Below are positions 26,149 through 34,300 of a stretch of 39,433 nucleotides of DNA, piece by piece. Origin of the DNA: JACQNR01 sp964533045 (GTDB lineage Bacteria; Acidobacteriota; Terriglobia; UBA7540); the NCBI GenBank assembly GCA_964533045.1, contig CAZHKT010000016.1:1-39433 (forward strand), given 5' to 3'. Numbering within the stretch: the stretch's first letter is position 1; each line of letters begins with the position of its first letter. Under the pieces are notes generated by a model that was given only the letters and a program-made list of their open reading frames with translations, did no database searches and was not told where the DNA came from. A program made the translations under genes and the position numbers.

Positions 26149-27123
26149 CTATCCTGGCGGTCCGGCAGAACTGCCGGGATTCCTCTTCGCCGCCATGGTC
26201 TGAAAGGGGAGCGCCAACAAGTGCGCGAGGGCATTGGTCCGCAGGCCTGGCAACACCAGGCATTTCAGATAGTGCTCCGCCGCCCGACCATACTGGCCGG
26301 AGTGGCGAAATTGATATGCAATCGACGCATGCACTCGGGCGATGCGTCGTCGCACATGTTGGCGATGGTGAGGAAGCACATCTTGTTCAAGGAGCTGCAG
26401 TGCCTTCAGATCCCAGAACGGCTTCTCGTGAATGTTTTTGCTGATGTTCGAGGCATGTCGCCGCACCTCGAGCAGAACTTCAGGGATAAACGCCACGCCC
26501 GCCCGCTCAAAGACCGCTAGAAGGAAGTAGAGATCTTGACTCATCCGAAGGGTGGCGGGGAACTGGAGGTCGCCCACTGTATGCCTCCGGAGAAGCGTCG
26601 CCTGCACGTAGGTCGGGAATTGTCCCATGCTCAGGATGGCAGAAAACGCATCGCCCAGGATGACCCGGCCGCGGCCATCGTCCGAGAGGCGCGTGGACGT
26701 AGAAGCCAGCTCTGGACAAAAAGTGAACTGGTTCGGCAGGAACCCAGTTTCTTGAAATCGGACAAAATCACAAAAGACGGCGCCCACGGTCGGCTCCCCG
26801 CGCATCACTGCAAGTTGGCGCTCTAGCTTGGCAGGAAGCCAGCGGTCGTCAGCATCGAGAAACGCAACAAACTCCCCCGATGCCCTCGCTAGACCAAAGT
26901 TACGGGCAAAGGGGATGCCCTTGTTCAGCGGGCTTCGATAATACTGGAGCCGCGGCTCCGAAAACCCCTTAATAAGTCGTGGCGTATCGTCGGTGGACCC
27001 GTCGTCCACCACAAGCACTTCGAGATCCCCCGTCGTCTGGGCAAAGACGCTCCTCAAACATTCGCCTAGATAGTCCCCTGAATTGAAAGTGGGAATGATG
27101 ACCGAGATGGTGGGATTTGCCAA
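26149..27123 (-). CDS. Glycosyltransferase family 2
   Basis: The 324-residue enzyme is a soluble GT-A glycosyltransferase: TISVIIPTFNSGDYLGECL, VLVVDDGSTDDT, GIPFARNFGLARASGEFVAF, and LDADDRW (the DxD metal site). No membrane helix is seen. The start is TTG at 27123, the only start giving the conserved N-terminus; there is no strong ribosome site. It lies 27 bases downstream of the methyltransferase gene and is probably co-transcribed with it. Near its 3' end the DNA has a perfect 7-bp inverted repeat (CCGGCAG/CTGCCGG, 26162-26177), still inside the coding region. It is likely an accessory transferase of the EPS locus on the opposite strand. Confidence 0.88.
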   Translation of the reverse strand: MANPTISVIIPTFNSGDYLGECLRSVFAQTTGDLEVLVVDDGSTDDTPRLIKGFSEPRLQYYRSPLNKGIPFARNFGLARASGEFVAFLDADDRWLPAKLERQLAVMRGEPTVGAVFCDFVRFQETGFLPNQFTFCPELASTSTRLSDDGRGRVILGDAFSAILSMGQFPTYVQATLLRRHTVGDLQFPATLRMSQDLYFLLAVFERAGVAFIPEVLLEVRRHASNISKNIHEKPFWDLKALQLLEQDVLPHHRQHVRRRIARVHASIAYQFRHSGQYGRAAEHYLKCLVLPGLRTNALAHLLALPFQTMAAKRNPGSSAGPPG

Positions 27124-27150
27124 AGTGAACCAGGGCCTTCAGCAATGGGT

Positions 27151-27993
27151 TCACGCGCCGCCGACGGCTCGATCAGGCCTCCGCCAGAGGATGGCTGTTC
27201 CTTTTTCCGTGTCGATCCACTCGCACTGGAAATCAGGAAACTCTTGCAGCCACGCCCTGACGACTTTGCGCTCCTGTTCGCGGGAGGCATCGTCCAGTAT
27301 TAGCACGGCTTCTTGACTCAGTAGCGAATGTAACACCGGAAGAGCTGGGTATCGCATCATTTCCCCCATGTGTGAGGGGGGGCCATCCACAATAACCATA
27401 TCGATTTGCGGCAGGCCAATAAGGCATTTGGGATCATACCAAAGTGCAGGCCGGCCCGAAAATGTGTGCATGCCCAGCGGCACATGGGTGATCGTCACGT
27501 AGTCCTGAAGGCCGTGAGTCTGCACCGCTTGCCGTGAGGACTCAGCGAAATGCTCATCGTGGTCCACCGACCAGACCTTTCCCCCTCCCAGCTTCTTCAA
27601 ACCGTAGCCAGCCAGTAGTGTGGAGGTTCCAGACCCTAATTCCAGAATCCTCGTGGGTCTCCGTTGAAGGATAGTCGAAATAAGAATGTGAGCAAAGTCA
27701 GGAGATATCACCCAGTTCCGAAGAGGCGGAAGCGGAAGCTCCGTTCTAATGCAGGCGAGGATAGAAACAAGGCCCTCCACCTGTTTGTAATCATTTCTAA
27801 CTCCCTTGCCAACTCTCTCAAACTTCCGGTAGCACGCGAGAAAGAAGAGAATTACTAACGTCGCCCCCATGGCGATTGCTGCTGCGACGATGGCGGGAGA
27901 GGATGACACCGCCCCCACCCAGGACGTGACGAATACTCCCCCACCGATAGCCACCGACCGAATTAAGTCCCTCGACTCGAAGGGCAAATTCAT
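27151..27993 (-). CDS. Membrane-anchored class I SAM-dependent methyltransferase
   Basis: The 280-residue product has two hydrophobic N-terminal helices (about 13-30 and 33-54) and then a Rossmann methyltransferase of the Methyltransf_24 kind: RILELGSGTSTLLAG (SAM-binding motif I, 115-129), VWSVDHDE (motif II acidic, 140-147), and MVIVDGPP (199-206), with LILDDASREQERKVV near 235. The start at ATG 27993 is chosen because GGGAGGGG lies five bases upstream and the predicted transcription start falls between it and the in-frame ATG at 28011. Substrate unknown; with the sugar genes around it, methylation of a sugar or lipid-linked unit is possible. Confidence 0.85.
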   Translation of the reverse strand: MNLPFESRDLIRSVAIGGGVFVTSWVGAVSSSPAIVAAAIAMGATLVILFFLACYRKFERVGKGVRNDYKQVEGLVSILACIRTELPLPPLRNWVISPDFAHILISTILQRRPTRILELGSGTSTLLAGYGLKKLGGGKVWSVDHDEHFAESSRQAVQTHGLQDYVTITHVPLGMHTFSGRPALWYDPKCLIGLPQIDMVIVDGPPSHMGEMMRYPALPVLHSLLSQEAVLILDDASREQERKVVRAWLQEFPDFQCEWIDTEKGTAILWRRPDRAVGGA

Positions 27994-28009
27994 AGGTGCC
28001 CCTCCCTTC

Positions 28010-28037
28010 ATCTTAATGGAGGTTGGTGCATAGTCAA
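28010..28037 (-). promoter_or_regulatory. Sigma-70-type promoter for the methyltransferase-GT2 pair
   Basis: On the minus strand TTGACT (28037-28032, 5 of 6 of the -35 consensus) and TAAGAT (28015-28010, 4 of 6 of -10) are 16 bases apart. Transcription would begin near 28003, just ahead of the GGGAGGGG ribosome site for the ATG at 27993. Confidence 0.5.
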
Positions 28038-28061
28038 TTGCGAAGTGTGGGGGGAAGTGTT

Positions 28062-28086
28062 GACGGGCGCAGAGGACGCGCCCGTC
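28062..28086 (-). terminator. Hairpin after the secreted-protein gene
   Basis: A perfect 9-bp stem GACGGGCGC / GCGCCCGTC with a 7-base loop lies 13 bases past the stop codon at 28099. There is no U-run behind it, so it may act as a stabilising or factor-assisted terminator. It separates the secreted-protein gene from the next promoter (28037). Confidence 0.55.
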
Positions 28087-28098
28087 TCATCAGGAAAA

Positions 28099-29580
28099 CT
28101 AGAAGTTAATGTACGAAGTCGAAATGGCGATGTTGTCCCAGAACCGGTTTTCGTTCACGAAATCGTAATTGTAACGATCCGCCTGGAATCCGATGGCAAA
28201 ACGGGAGAGGCCAATGGTACAGGTTCCGCGCATGTTCAGGCCGGTCTTTTCCAGAACCTTGTTTCCATCAATCCACACCCTCAGTTCGCCGTCGCTGGCA
28301 CCGGGGGTATTGGCTTTGACCTGCACCTGATACCAATACCAGGTATCAAAGTTCCACTGCCCGAGGTTATAGAAAGCTGTCGAACCCTGATTCCCACACG
28401 GGTTGCTCGGACCGCCGTCGAAAAACGCAGTGATCTGGTTCGTATCCCTCTGGGTTGCGAGAACCACCGCCCAGTAGTAGTCCTGGTTGGGAGCCAACCC
28501 ACCCTTCAGGTAAAACAGTTTCCTTTGGAGGTTGCTTTGTGCCGTACCGCCCGGAAGCAGCTGAAACTTCACATGGCCGGAAACAAAAACGTTATCCAGG
28601 CCATTGGGGTAACCGTTCGTGTCATTAAAGTTCTTCTGCACGTACTGACCAAGATCCTGGTGGGAGTAGCCACATGCCGTATTGGTGCTGGTCCCGCAGA
28701 TGTAATAATTCGATTGAATACCATAGCTCCCGTTCATCCCAACGCCTGCCACAGCGGATGTCTTGGACGTTCCTCCAAAATTCCCGTTGGGAGTAACATA
28801 CAACCACTTTGACAACGAGCCGCTCTCGAAATCGTCCTGAAATAACGGCGTACCACTGGGCGGCGGGGTCGACGTGGTAGTGGTCGTAGTGGCGTTGGGA
28901 TCCGCAGCCACAGTAATGGAAAGCACCTTCTGGGCGATCTGGCTGGCGGAATCGGTCGCCTGGGTTGTGAAGGTGAAGGTTCCGCTCTGGGTGGGGGTTC
29001 CGGAGATGGCGCCGGTGGCCGAAAGGGCCAGCCCCGGGGGCAGCGAGCCGCCGCCATTCACCAGGCTCCAACTGTAGGCGGGGGTGCCGCCCGTCGCAGC
29101 TACCGTTGCACTGAAGGCGGTATTGACCGTTCCACCGGGAAGCGAGGTGGTGGTAATCGAGAGGGGGCTTGGTGCCGGCGGGGGCGCGGAGGTGGTGGTG
29201 GTCGTGGTCGTGGTGGGCGTGGTAATTGTAAATGTCAGCGAGTTCGAGGTGCCGCCCTTGCGACCCGACGTGTAAACGGTCACGGTCGCTGTGCCGACGT
29301 TTGCGACCAGGGAAGACGGGATCGTGGCCGACAACTGGGTCGAGGAGACATAACCCGTGCTCACCGCCGTGCCATTCCACTGGACGGCGGAGCCAGTCGT
29401 GAAGTTCGACCCCGTGACGTTCATGACGAACGTTCCGCTTCCCGCCTCTTTGCTCGATGGCGAAAGCGAATTCACAATCGGGAGAGTGCTCGTGGTCGTC
29501 TTCTGCGCGCTCCCCTTCTGAGCTAACGCCGGCAACACCACCAGCATCGCACATGCCGCGATCCCCAAGGCCCGATTCAT
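28099..29580 (-). CDS. Secreted IPT/TIG + putative-Ig + jelly-roll (lectin/lyase-like) protein
   Basis: The 493-residue protein has a signal peptide (MNRALGIAACAMLVVLPALA, cut after ALA), an IPT/TIG domain (about 33-120, NSLSPSSKEAGSGTF to TVTVYTSG), a Thr-rich linker (121-131), a putative-Ig domain (about 139-225, SLPGGTVNTAF to LPPGLALSATGAISGTP), a second Thr-rich linker (231-240), and a C-terminal beta-jelly-roll (about 246-493) beginning FQDDFESGSLSKWLYV and containing TWYWYQVQVKANTPG and LRVWIDGNKVLEK. The last domain resembles concanavalin-like lectins and polysaccharide lyases of the heparin-lyase type, but I see no proof of catalysis. There is no PEP-CTERM tail, sortase signal or barrel end. 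It likely binds or trims a glycan outside the cell. The start at 29580 has GGGAGGAG upstream. It has a -24/-12 promoter and a structured leader. Confidence 0.82.
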   Translation of the reverse strand: MNRALGIAACAMLVVLPALAQKGSAQKTTTSTLPIVNSLSPSSKEAGSGTFVMNVTGSNFTTGSAVQWNGTAVSTGYVSSTQLSATIPSSLVANVGTATVTVYTSGRKGGTSNSLTFTITTPTTTTTTTTSAPPPAPSPLSITTTSLPGGTVNTAFSATVAATGGTPAYSWSLVNGGGSLPPGLALSATGAISGTPTQSGTFTFTTQATDSASQIAQKVLSITVAADPNATTTTTTSTPPPSGTPLFQDDFESGSLSKWLYVTPNGNFGGTSKTSAVAGVGMNGSYGIQSNYYICGTSTNTACGYSHQDLGQYVQKNFNDTNGYPNGLDNVFVSGHVKFQLLPGGTAQSNLQRKLFYLKGGLAPNQDYYWAVVLATQRDTNQITAFFDGGPSNPCGNQGSTAFYNLGQWNFDTWYWYQVQVKANTPGASDGELRVWIDGNKVLEKTGLNMRGTCTIGLSRFAIGFQADRYNYDFVNENRFWDNIAISTSYINF

Positions 29581-29634
29581 AACTCCTCCCAGAAACCTGC
29601 CCCTCCGGCACCTCCGGATAGTGTCCTGTGGTGG

Positions 29635-29729
29635 CCCCAAAAGTACCAACCGGATTGGGGTGGCTCAGTGGCGAGGCGTCGCAACGGTCTTCACTCGCCG
29701 TCAGCCAAGCCTGCTTTTTTCGGGCAGGC
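29635..29729 (-). promoter_or_regulatory. Structured 5' leader with three hairpins
   Basis: Read on the minus strand, the leader of the secreted-protein gene can form three consecutive perfect stems: GCCTGC/GCAGGC (29729-29724 with 29714-29709), GGCGAG/CTCGCC (29699-29694 with 29675-29670, extended by an outer GGCT/AGCC pairing), and CCCCAA/TTGGGG (29660-29655 with 29640-29635, loop of 14). I do not recognise a known riboswitch core. The predicted transcription start (about 29730) is right at the first stem. Confidence 0.4.
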
Positions 29730-29740
29730 ACCGCATGTTA

Positions 29741-29756
29741 TGCAAGCGTCAAGCCA
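29741..29756 (-). promoter_or_regulatory. Sigma-54 (-24/-12) promoter of the secreted-protein gene
   Basis: The minus strand reads TGGCTTGACGCTTGCA, compared with the consensus TGGCACRNNNNTTGCW: the invariant GG and GC are present at the exact 12-base period, and all but two of the defined positions match. It lies 160 bases before the start codon. This is the one strong -24/-12 site I found in the intergenic parts of the window. Confidence 0.7.
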
Positions 29757-30237
29757 AATCGAGACCCTAATTCAAGGCGCCAATCTAAATATAAGTGCCT
29801 TATTATCTTTAGAATAAGTCATCGGAGAATGTTTACGTTGGCTGCTTATAGCTTGGATTCTCGCGCCAATGTGCAAACCCATGCACTTTTAAGATGAACT
29901 GAATTGCGCCGAAATCCGACCTGCGACAAACCTCGAATAGAATCCCTACGGATGGGTTTCTCATACCACAGGTTGCGTCTCGCGACAAGAACTTCGTTCC
30001 GGCTCCTCCCCGCATACGGCGAGCGCCTGGCGATTTTTCTTCATGACGACCCCTCCCGCAACGCAAGCAGGGCGTCGGTTTGATGGCAACAGTAATCTTG
30101 TGTCGAAAATAACAAGGGAATTCGACTGAGAATTATGAGTGTTATCCCTCCCGCTTCATGCCGCTCCTCCGCCCGAGTTCGGAAACACGCCCGAATGTCC
30201 TTTGGCGGGAGCCGCACGATGGTATCGTTTGGGCAGA
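29757..30237. other. Intergenic region, AT-richer than its surroundings
   Basis: These 481 bases lie between the epimerase stop and the sigma-54 promoter. They contain an AT-rich patch (about 29780-29850) with an imperfect palindrome, CTTATT/AATAAG (29799-29804 and 29813-29818), about 45-60 bases upstream of the -24 box, which could bind an activator or IHF. On the minus strand a strong GGGAGGGG precedes a 27-codon frame at 30044-29961 of doubtful reality. I see no longer gene, tRNA or repeat here. Confidence 0.5.
29961..30044 (-). CDS. Possible 27-residue small ORF
   Basis: An ATG at 30044 on the minus strand has GCGGGAGGGG about six bases upstream and opens MKKNRQALAVCGEEPERSSC, ending at a TGA at 29961. 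The ribosome site is as strong as any in the window, but the peptide is short, lacks a membrane segment and has no family I know. It could be a leader peptide, a small protein or chance. Confidence 0.2.
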   Translation of the reverse strand: MKKNRQALAVCGEEPERSSCRETQPVV

Positions 30238-31182
30238 TCAGAGCATGCCACACGCGGTCCGGTACCACTCAAGGCTTCGGCGCAGTCCTTCCTCAAAGCC
30301 AACCTGCGGCTGGTAGCCGAGCAAGTGCCTGGCCAGGCTGATATCAGCCTGGGAGTGGAGGACGTCTCCCGGACGCGGCGGCGCGTAGTGGGGCTGGGTC
30401 TTCCGGCCGAAGAGGGCGTCGAGCACCTGAATGGTCTGGTTCAAAGTGACGCGGTTCCCTGTGCCAACGTTGATGACGTGACCGCTGGCTCGGGGCGCGG
30501 TACAGGCGCGAAGCGTCGCGTCAACAACGTTGGCCACGTAAATGAAATCACGCGATTGCTCTCCATCGCCGAAGATTGTCGGCGGGGCACCGCGCAAATA
30601 GGCCGCGAGGAATTTTGAAAGAACTCCTGAATACGGCGAGTCGGGATCCTGTCTGGGCCCGAACACGTTGAAGTAACGGAGGGCAACCGTTTCCAATCCG
30701 TAGAGTCGCCCGAAGAGGCCGCAGTATTGCTCGCCTGCCACCTTGGCAAGTGCGTAAGGCGACAGCGGGCGAGGCTCCTGGCTCTCCGAGCAGGGTAACT
30801 GCAAGCTATCTCCATACGCCGCGGAGGTAGCCGCGAAGACCACCCGCCTGACGCTGGCGTCGCGCGCCGCCACCAGCACGTTCAGCGTGCCGTCCAGGTT
30901 GACGGCGTGGGAAGTGAGGGGATCGGCAATCGAGCGCGGGACGGACGGCAGCGCCGCCTCGTGAATTACGTAGTCCACGCCTTCGAAGACAGGTCGCATC
31001 CCCTCCAGATCGCGAATGTCCCGGCGGTAAAAGGCCAGCGGGCCATTCAGTCCGGCAAGGTTTGCCTGGCTTCCGGTGCTCAGGTTGTCGAGGACGCGGA
31101 CCGATTCCCCGCGGCGACAAAGCTCTTCGGCCAGATGCGAACCAATGAAACCCGCCCCTCCGGTAACCAGATAAGTTGCCAT
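30238..31182 (-). CDS. NAD-dependent sugar epimerase/dehydratase (extended SDR, GalE-like)
   Basis: The 314-residue enzyme has the Rossmann motif VTGGAGFIGSHLAEEL (6-21), the acidic NAD-ribose residue in VRVLDNLSTGS, the catalytic SPYALAKVAGEQY (YxxxK), and RYFNVFGPRQDPDSPYSGV, as in UDP-glucose/UDP-GlcNAc 4-epimerases and related dehydratases. It probably supplies a nucleotide sugar for the EPS locus, although it lies about 4 kb from the main array and runs the other way. The ATG at 31182 follows GAGAGGGTGG. It diverges from metH across 130 bases. The exact sugar substrate (UDP-Glc, UDP-GlcNAc or a uronate) is not decided by what I can see. Confidence 0.9.
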   Translation of the reverse strand: MATYLVTGGAGFIGSHLAEELCRRGESVRVLDNLSTGSQANLAGLNGPLAFYRRDIRDLEGMRPVFEGVDYVIHEAALPSVPRSIADPLTSHAVNLDGTLNVLVAARDASVRRVVFAATSAAYGDSLQLPCSESQEPRPLSPYALAKVAGEQYCGLFGRLYGLETVALRYFNVFGPRQDPDSPYSGVLSKFLAAYLRGAPPTIFGDGEQSRDFIYVANVVDATLRACTAPRASGHVINVGTGNRVTLNQTIQVLDALFGRKTQPHYAPPRPGDVLHSQADISLARHLLGYQPQVGFEEGLRRSLEWYRTACGML

Positions 31183-31206
31183 TCCACCCTCTCGGCGAAA
31201 GACGGA

Positions 31207-31215
31207 AGTCTAGCA
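31207..31215 (-). promoter_or_regulatory. Possible extended -10 promoter of the epimerase gene
   Basis: TGCTAGACT on the minus strand is an extended -10 (TGn followed by TAGACT, 4 of 6). No good -35 is seen. Transcription would begin near 31200, just before the ribosome site. Confidence 0.3.
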
Positions 31216-31287
31216 CAAACGGAGGTGGCGTGGCCCGGACGCGGGCGCGCCTCGCGAAAGGTCCCGGACACAACCGGGTCGCAATGG

Positions 31288-31296
31288 TGGTAAATT
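31288..31296 (+). promoter_or_regulatory. Possible extended -10 promoter of metH
   Basis: TGGTAAATT is an extended -10 (TGn plus TAAATT, 4 of 6) about 16 bases before the TTG start. A short hairpin CCCGG/CCGGG (31263-31278) lies upstream. No SAM or cobalamin riboswitch core is visible in the 130-base divergent region. Confidence 0.3.
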
Positions 31297-31312
31297 AGAA
31301 GAGCAACATCCT

Positions 31313-34300
31313 TTGGGAAAGGTGCGATCGTTCAACATCCTTCAACAACTCCAGGACACGCTTCGCCAGCGGATCGTCATTCTTGATGGCGCGATGGGCA
31401 CGGCGCTTCAGGCGCACAACCTGAGCGAAGCGGACTATCGCGGGCGCGAGTTCGCCGACCATCCCAAGCCGCTGCGGCAGAACAATGACGTCCTGAATAT
31501 CACCCAGCCTGCGCTGGTGGAGAGGATCCACACCGCGTACCTCGAGGCCGGCGCCGACATCATCGAGACCAACACGTTCAATTCCAACGCCTTTTCGATG
31601 GCCGAGTACGGGTTGGAGAGTTACGTTCATGAACTGAACGTGGCGGGCGCGCGCATGGCCCGCCGCGCCGCCGACGCGTTCATGGCGAAACACCCCGGGC
31701 GCCCGTGCTACGTTGCCGGTTCACTCGGCCCTACGAATCGGACCGCCTCGCTGTCGCAGGACGTGTCCAGTCCTGCGCAACGCTCGGTCACCTTCGACGA
31801 TCTGCGGCAGGCGTATCGCGAGCAGGCGCGCGCCCTGGTCGAAGGGGGCGTCGATATACTCCTGGTCGAAACGATCTTCGACACGCTCAACGGGAAAGCC
31901 GCTCTGTTTGGCATCGAAGAGCTGTTCGACGAGCTGGGCCGCCGCCTTCCCGTGATGGCCTCCGTCACCATCGTGGACCAGAGCGGGAGAAACCTTTCCG
32001 GGCAAACTGTGGAAGCGTTCCTGATTTCGGTCGAACACGCCGACCTGCTCAGCGTGGGGATCAACTGCTCGCTCGGCGCGCGCCAGATGCGCCCCTTCTT
32101 CGAAGAGCTGGCGAAGACGGCTCCGTTTTATGTGAGCTGCTATCCCAACGCGGGCCTGCCGAACGCCTTCGGCGGCTTTGACGAGACTCCCGAGACGATG
32201 GCCGCGACGCTCGGCGAATTTGCCGAGAACGGCTGGCTGAATATCGTCGGCGGCTGCTGCGGCACCACGCCGGCGCACATCCGCGCCATCGCCCGCGCGG
32301 TCCAGGGCGCGAAGCGGCGCGAAGTCCCGCCGCGCAGCGCCCACACGCGCTTGAGCGGACTGGAAGCATTCACGATTCGTCCCGATACCAATTTCGTCAA
32401 CATCGGCGAGCGGACCAATGTCACCGGCTCCCCGAAATTCGCCCGGCTGATTCTCAAAGGCCAGTACGAGGAAGCGCTCTCCGTGGCGCGGCAGCAGGTG
32501 GAAAACGGCGCGCAGATTATTGACATCAACTTCGACGAGGCGATGCTCGATTCCGAGCGAGCGATGACGACGTTTCTGCGCTACCTCGCTGCCGAGCCGG
32601 ATATCGCCCGCGTCCCCATCATGCTTGACAGCTCCCGCTGGAGCGTCCTCGAGGCCGGCCTGAAATGCTTGCAGGGCAAGGGCATCGTGAATTCCATCAG
32701 TCTGAAGGAGGGCAAGGAGTCCTTCAAGAAACACGCCCGGCTGATTCGGCGCTACGGCGCGGCGATGATCGTGATGGCCTTTGACGAAGGCGGTCAGGCC
32801 GACACGGTCGGGCGCAAAGTGGAGATCTGCACGCGCTCCTACCGGATACTGACCGAGGAAGTCGGCGTGCCGCCCTCCGACATTATCTTCGATCCCAACG
32901 TGCTGACCATTGCCACCGGCATGGAGGAGCACGCCAACTACGCGGTGAATTTCATCGAAGCCACGCGCCGCATCAAGGCGACGCTGCCCGGCTGCAAGGT
33001 GAGCGGCGGCATCAGCAATCTTTCGTTTTCCTTCCGCGGCAACAACACCGTGCGCGAGGCGATGCACACGGTCTTCCTCTATCACGCCATCCAGGCCGGG
33101 CTTGATATGGGGATTGTCAACGCCGGCCAGTTGGGAATCTACGAGAAGATTCCGCGCGACCTGCGCGACCTGGTGGAAGACGTCGTGCTCAATCGCCGCC
33201 CCGACGCCACCGAGCGGCTGCTGGCCTTCGCCGACAGGGTGAAGCACCAGGCAAAGACGGCGGCGCGCGAGGACGCCTGGCGGCAAGCGCCGGTCGAGGA
33301 GCGCCTGGCGCACGCGCTCGTGCACGGCATCACCGACTTCATCGAACAGGACACGGAGGAGGCCCGGCAGAAGGCGGGGCGCCCTCTGGACGTCATTGAA
33401 GGGCCCCTCATGAACGGCATGAAGATCGTGGGCGACCTCTTCGGCGCCGGCAAGATGTTCCTGCCGCAAGTGGTGAAGAGCGCGCGCGTCATGAAAAAGG
33501 CCGTCGCGTACCTGCTCCCCTACCTGGAAGAGGAGAAGCAGCGCACCGGCCGCCGCCAGGCGGAGGGCACGATCGTGCTCGCCACCGTCAAGGGCGACGT
33601 GCACGATATCGGCAAGAACATCGTGGGGGTGGTGCTGGCGTGCAACAACTACGAGGTCACCGACCTGGGGGTGATGACGCCCGCGGAGAAGATCCTGCAA
33701 ACGGCGCGCCAGGTGAATGCCGACCTCATCGGCCTGAGCGGGCTGATTACGCCTTCGCTGGACGAGATGGTGCACGTGGCGCGCGAAATGGAGAGGGAAA
33801 AGTTTGACATTCCTCTGCTCATCGGCGGGGCGACCACGAGTCGCGTCCATACGGCGGTCAAGATCGCTCCGGCCTATCACGGACCGGTGGCGCACGTGGC
33901 CGACGCTTCGCGCGCCGTGAACGTCGCCGGGCAACTGAAGGATCCAGAACGCAGGAAGGCTTTCGTCGAGCAACTCCGCCGAGAGCAGGAGCAGGCGCGC
34001 GCCTCGCATCGGGAGGCGGGGACCGCCAAACTGCTCCCGCTCGACGAGGCACGCCGCCGCCGGCCGGCCTATGACTGGGCGACGATCGACATTCCGAAGC
34101 CCTCCTTCCTCGGTACGAAAGTGATCGCTCCGGTTCCCCTCGAGGAGATCGTCCCCTACATCGACTGGACGCCTTTTTTCCATGCCTGGGAATTGCGCGG
34201 CGTGTTCCCGAGGATATTGGACGCGCCGGAGAGCGGAGCCCGCGCTCGCGAGCTCTGGGAAGACGGCAAGAAGCTGCTGGGGCGCATGGTGGCGGAGAAG

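Noticed and set aside
28045..28812. A 255-codon plus-strand frame opposite the secreted protein gene.
   Set aside because: It overlaps the well supported minus-strand gene, begins in its terminator region, and encodes no recognisable domain.
29635..29729. A cyclic-di-GMP (GEMM-I) riboswitch in the leader of the secreted protein gene.
   Set aside because: The conserved GGCAAACC and GGGACGCAAAGCC-type cores are not present; only general hairpins are.
31183..31312. A SAM or cobalamin riboswitch before metH.
   Set aside because: The 130-base region is too short for a cobalamin class and shows no SAM-box core.
31721..34183. An 820-codon open frame on the minus strand opposite metH.
   Set aside because: It lies entirely antisense to a complete metH and its protein is Arg/His/Ala-rich without any domain; long antisense frames are expected in GC-rich coding DNA.
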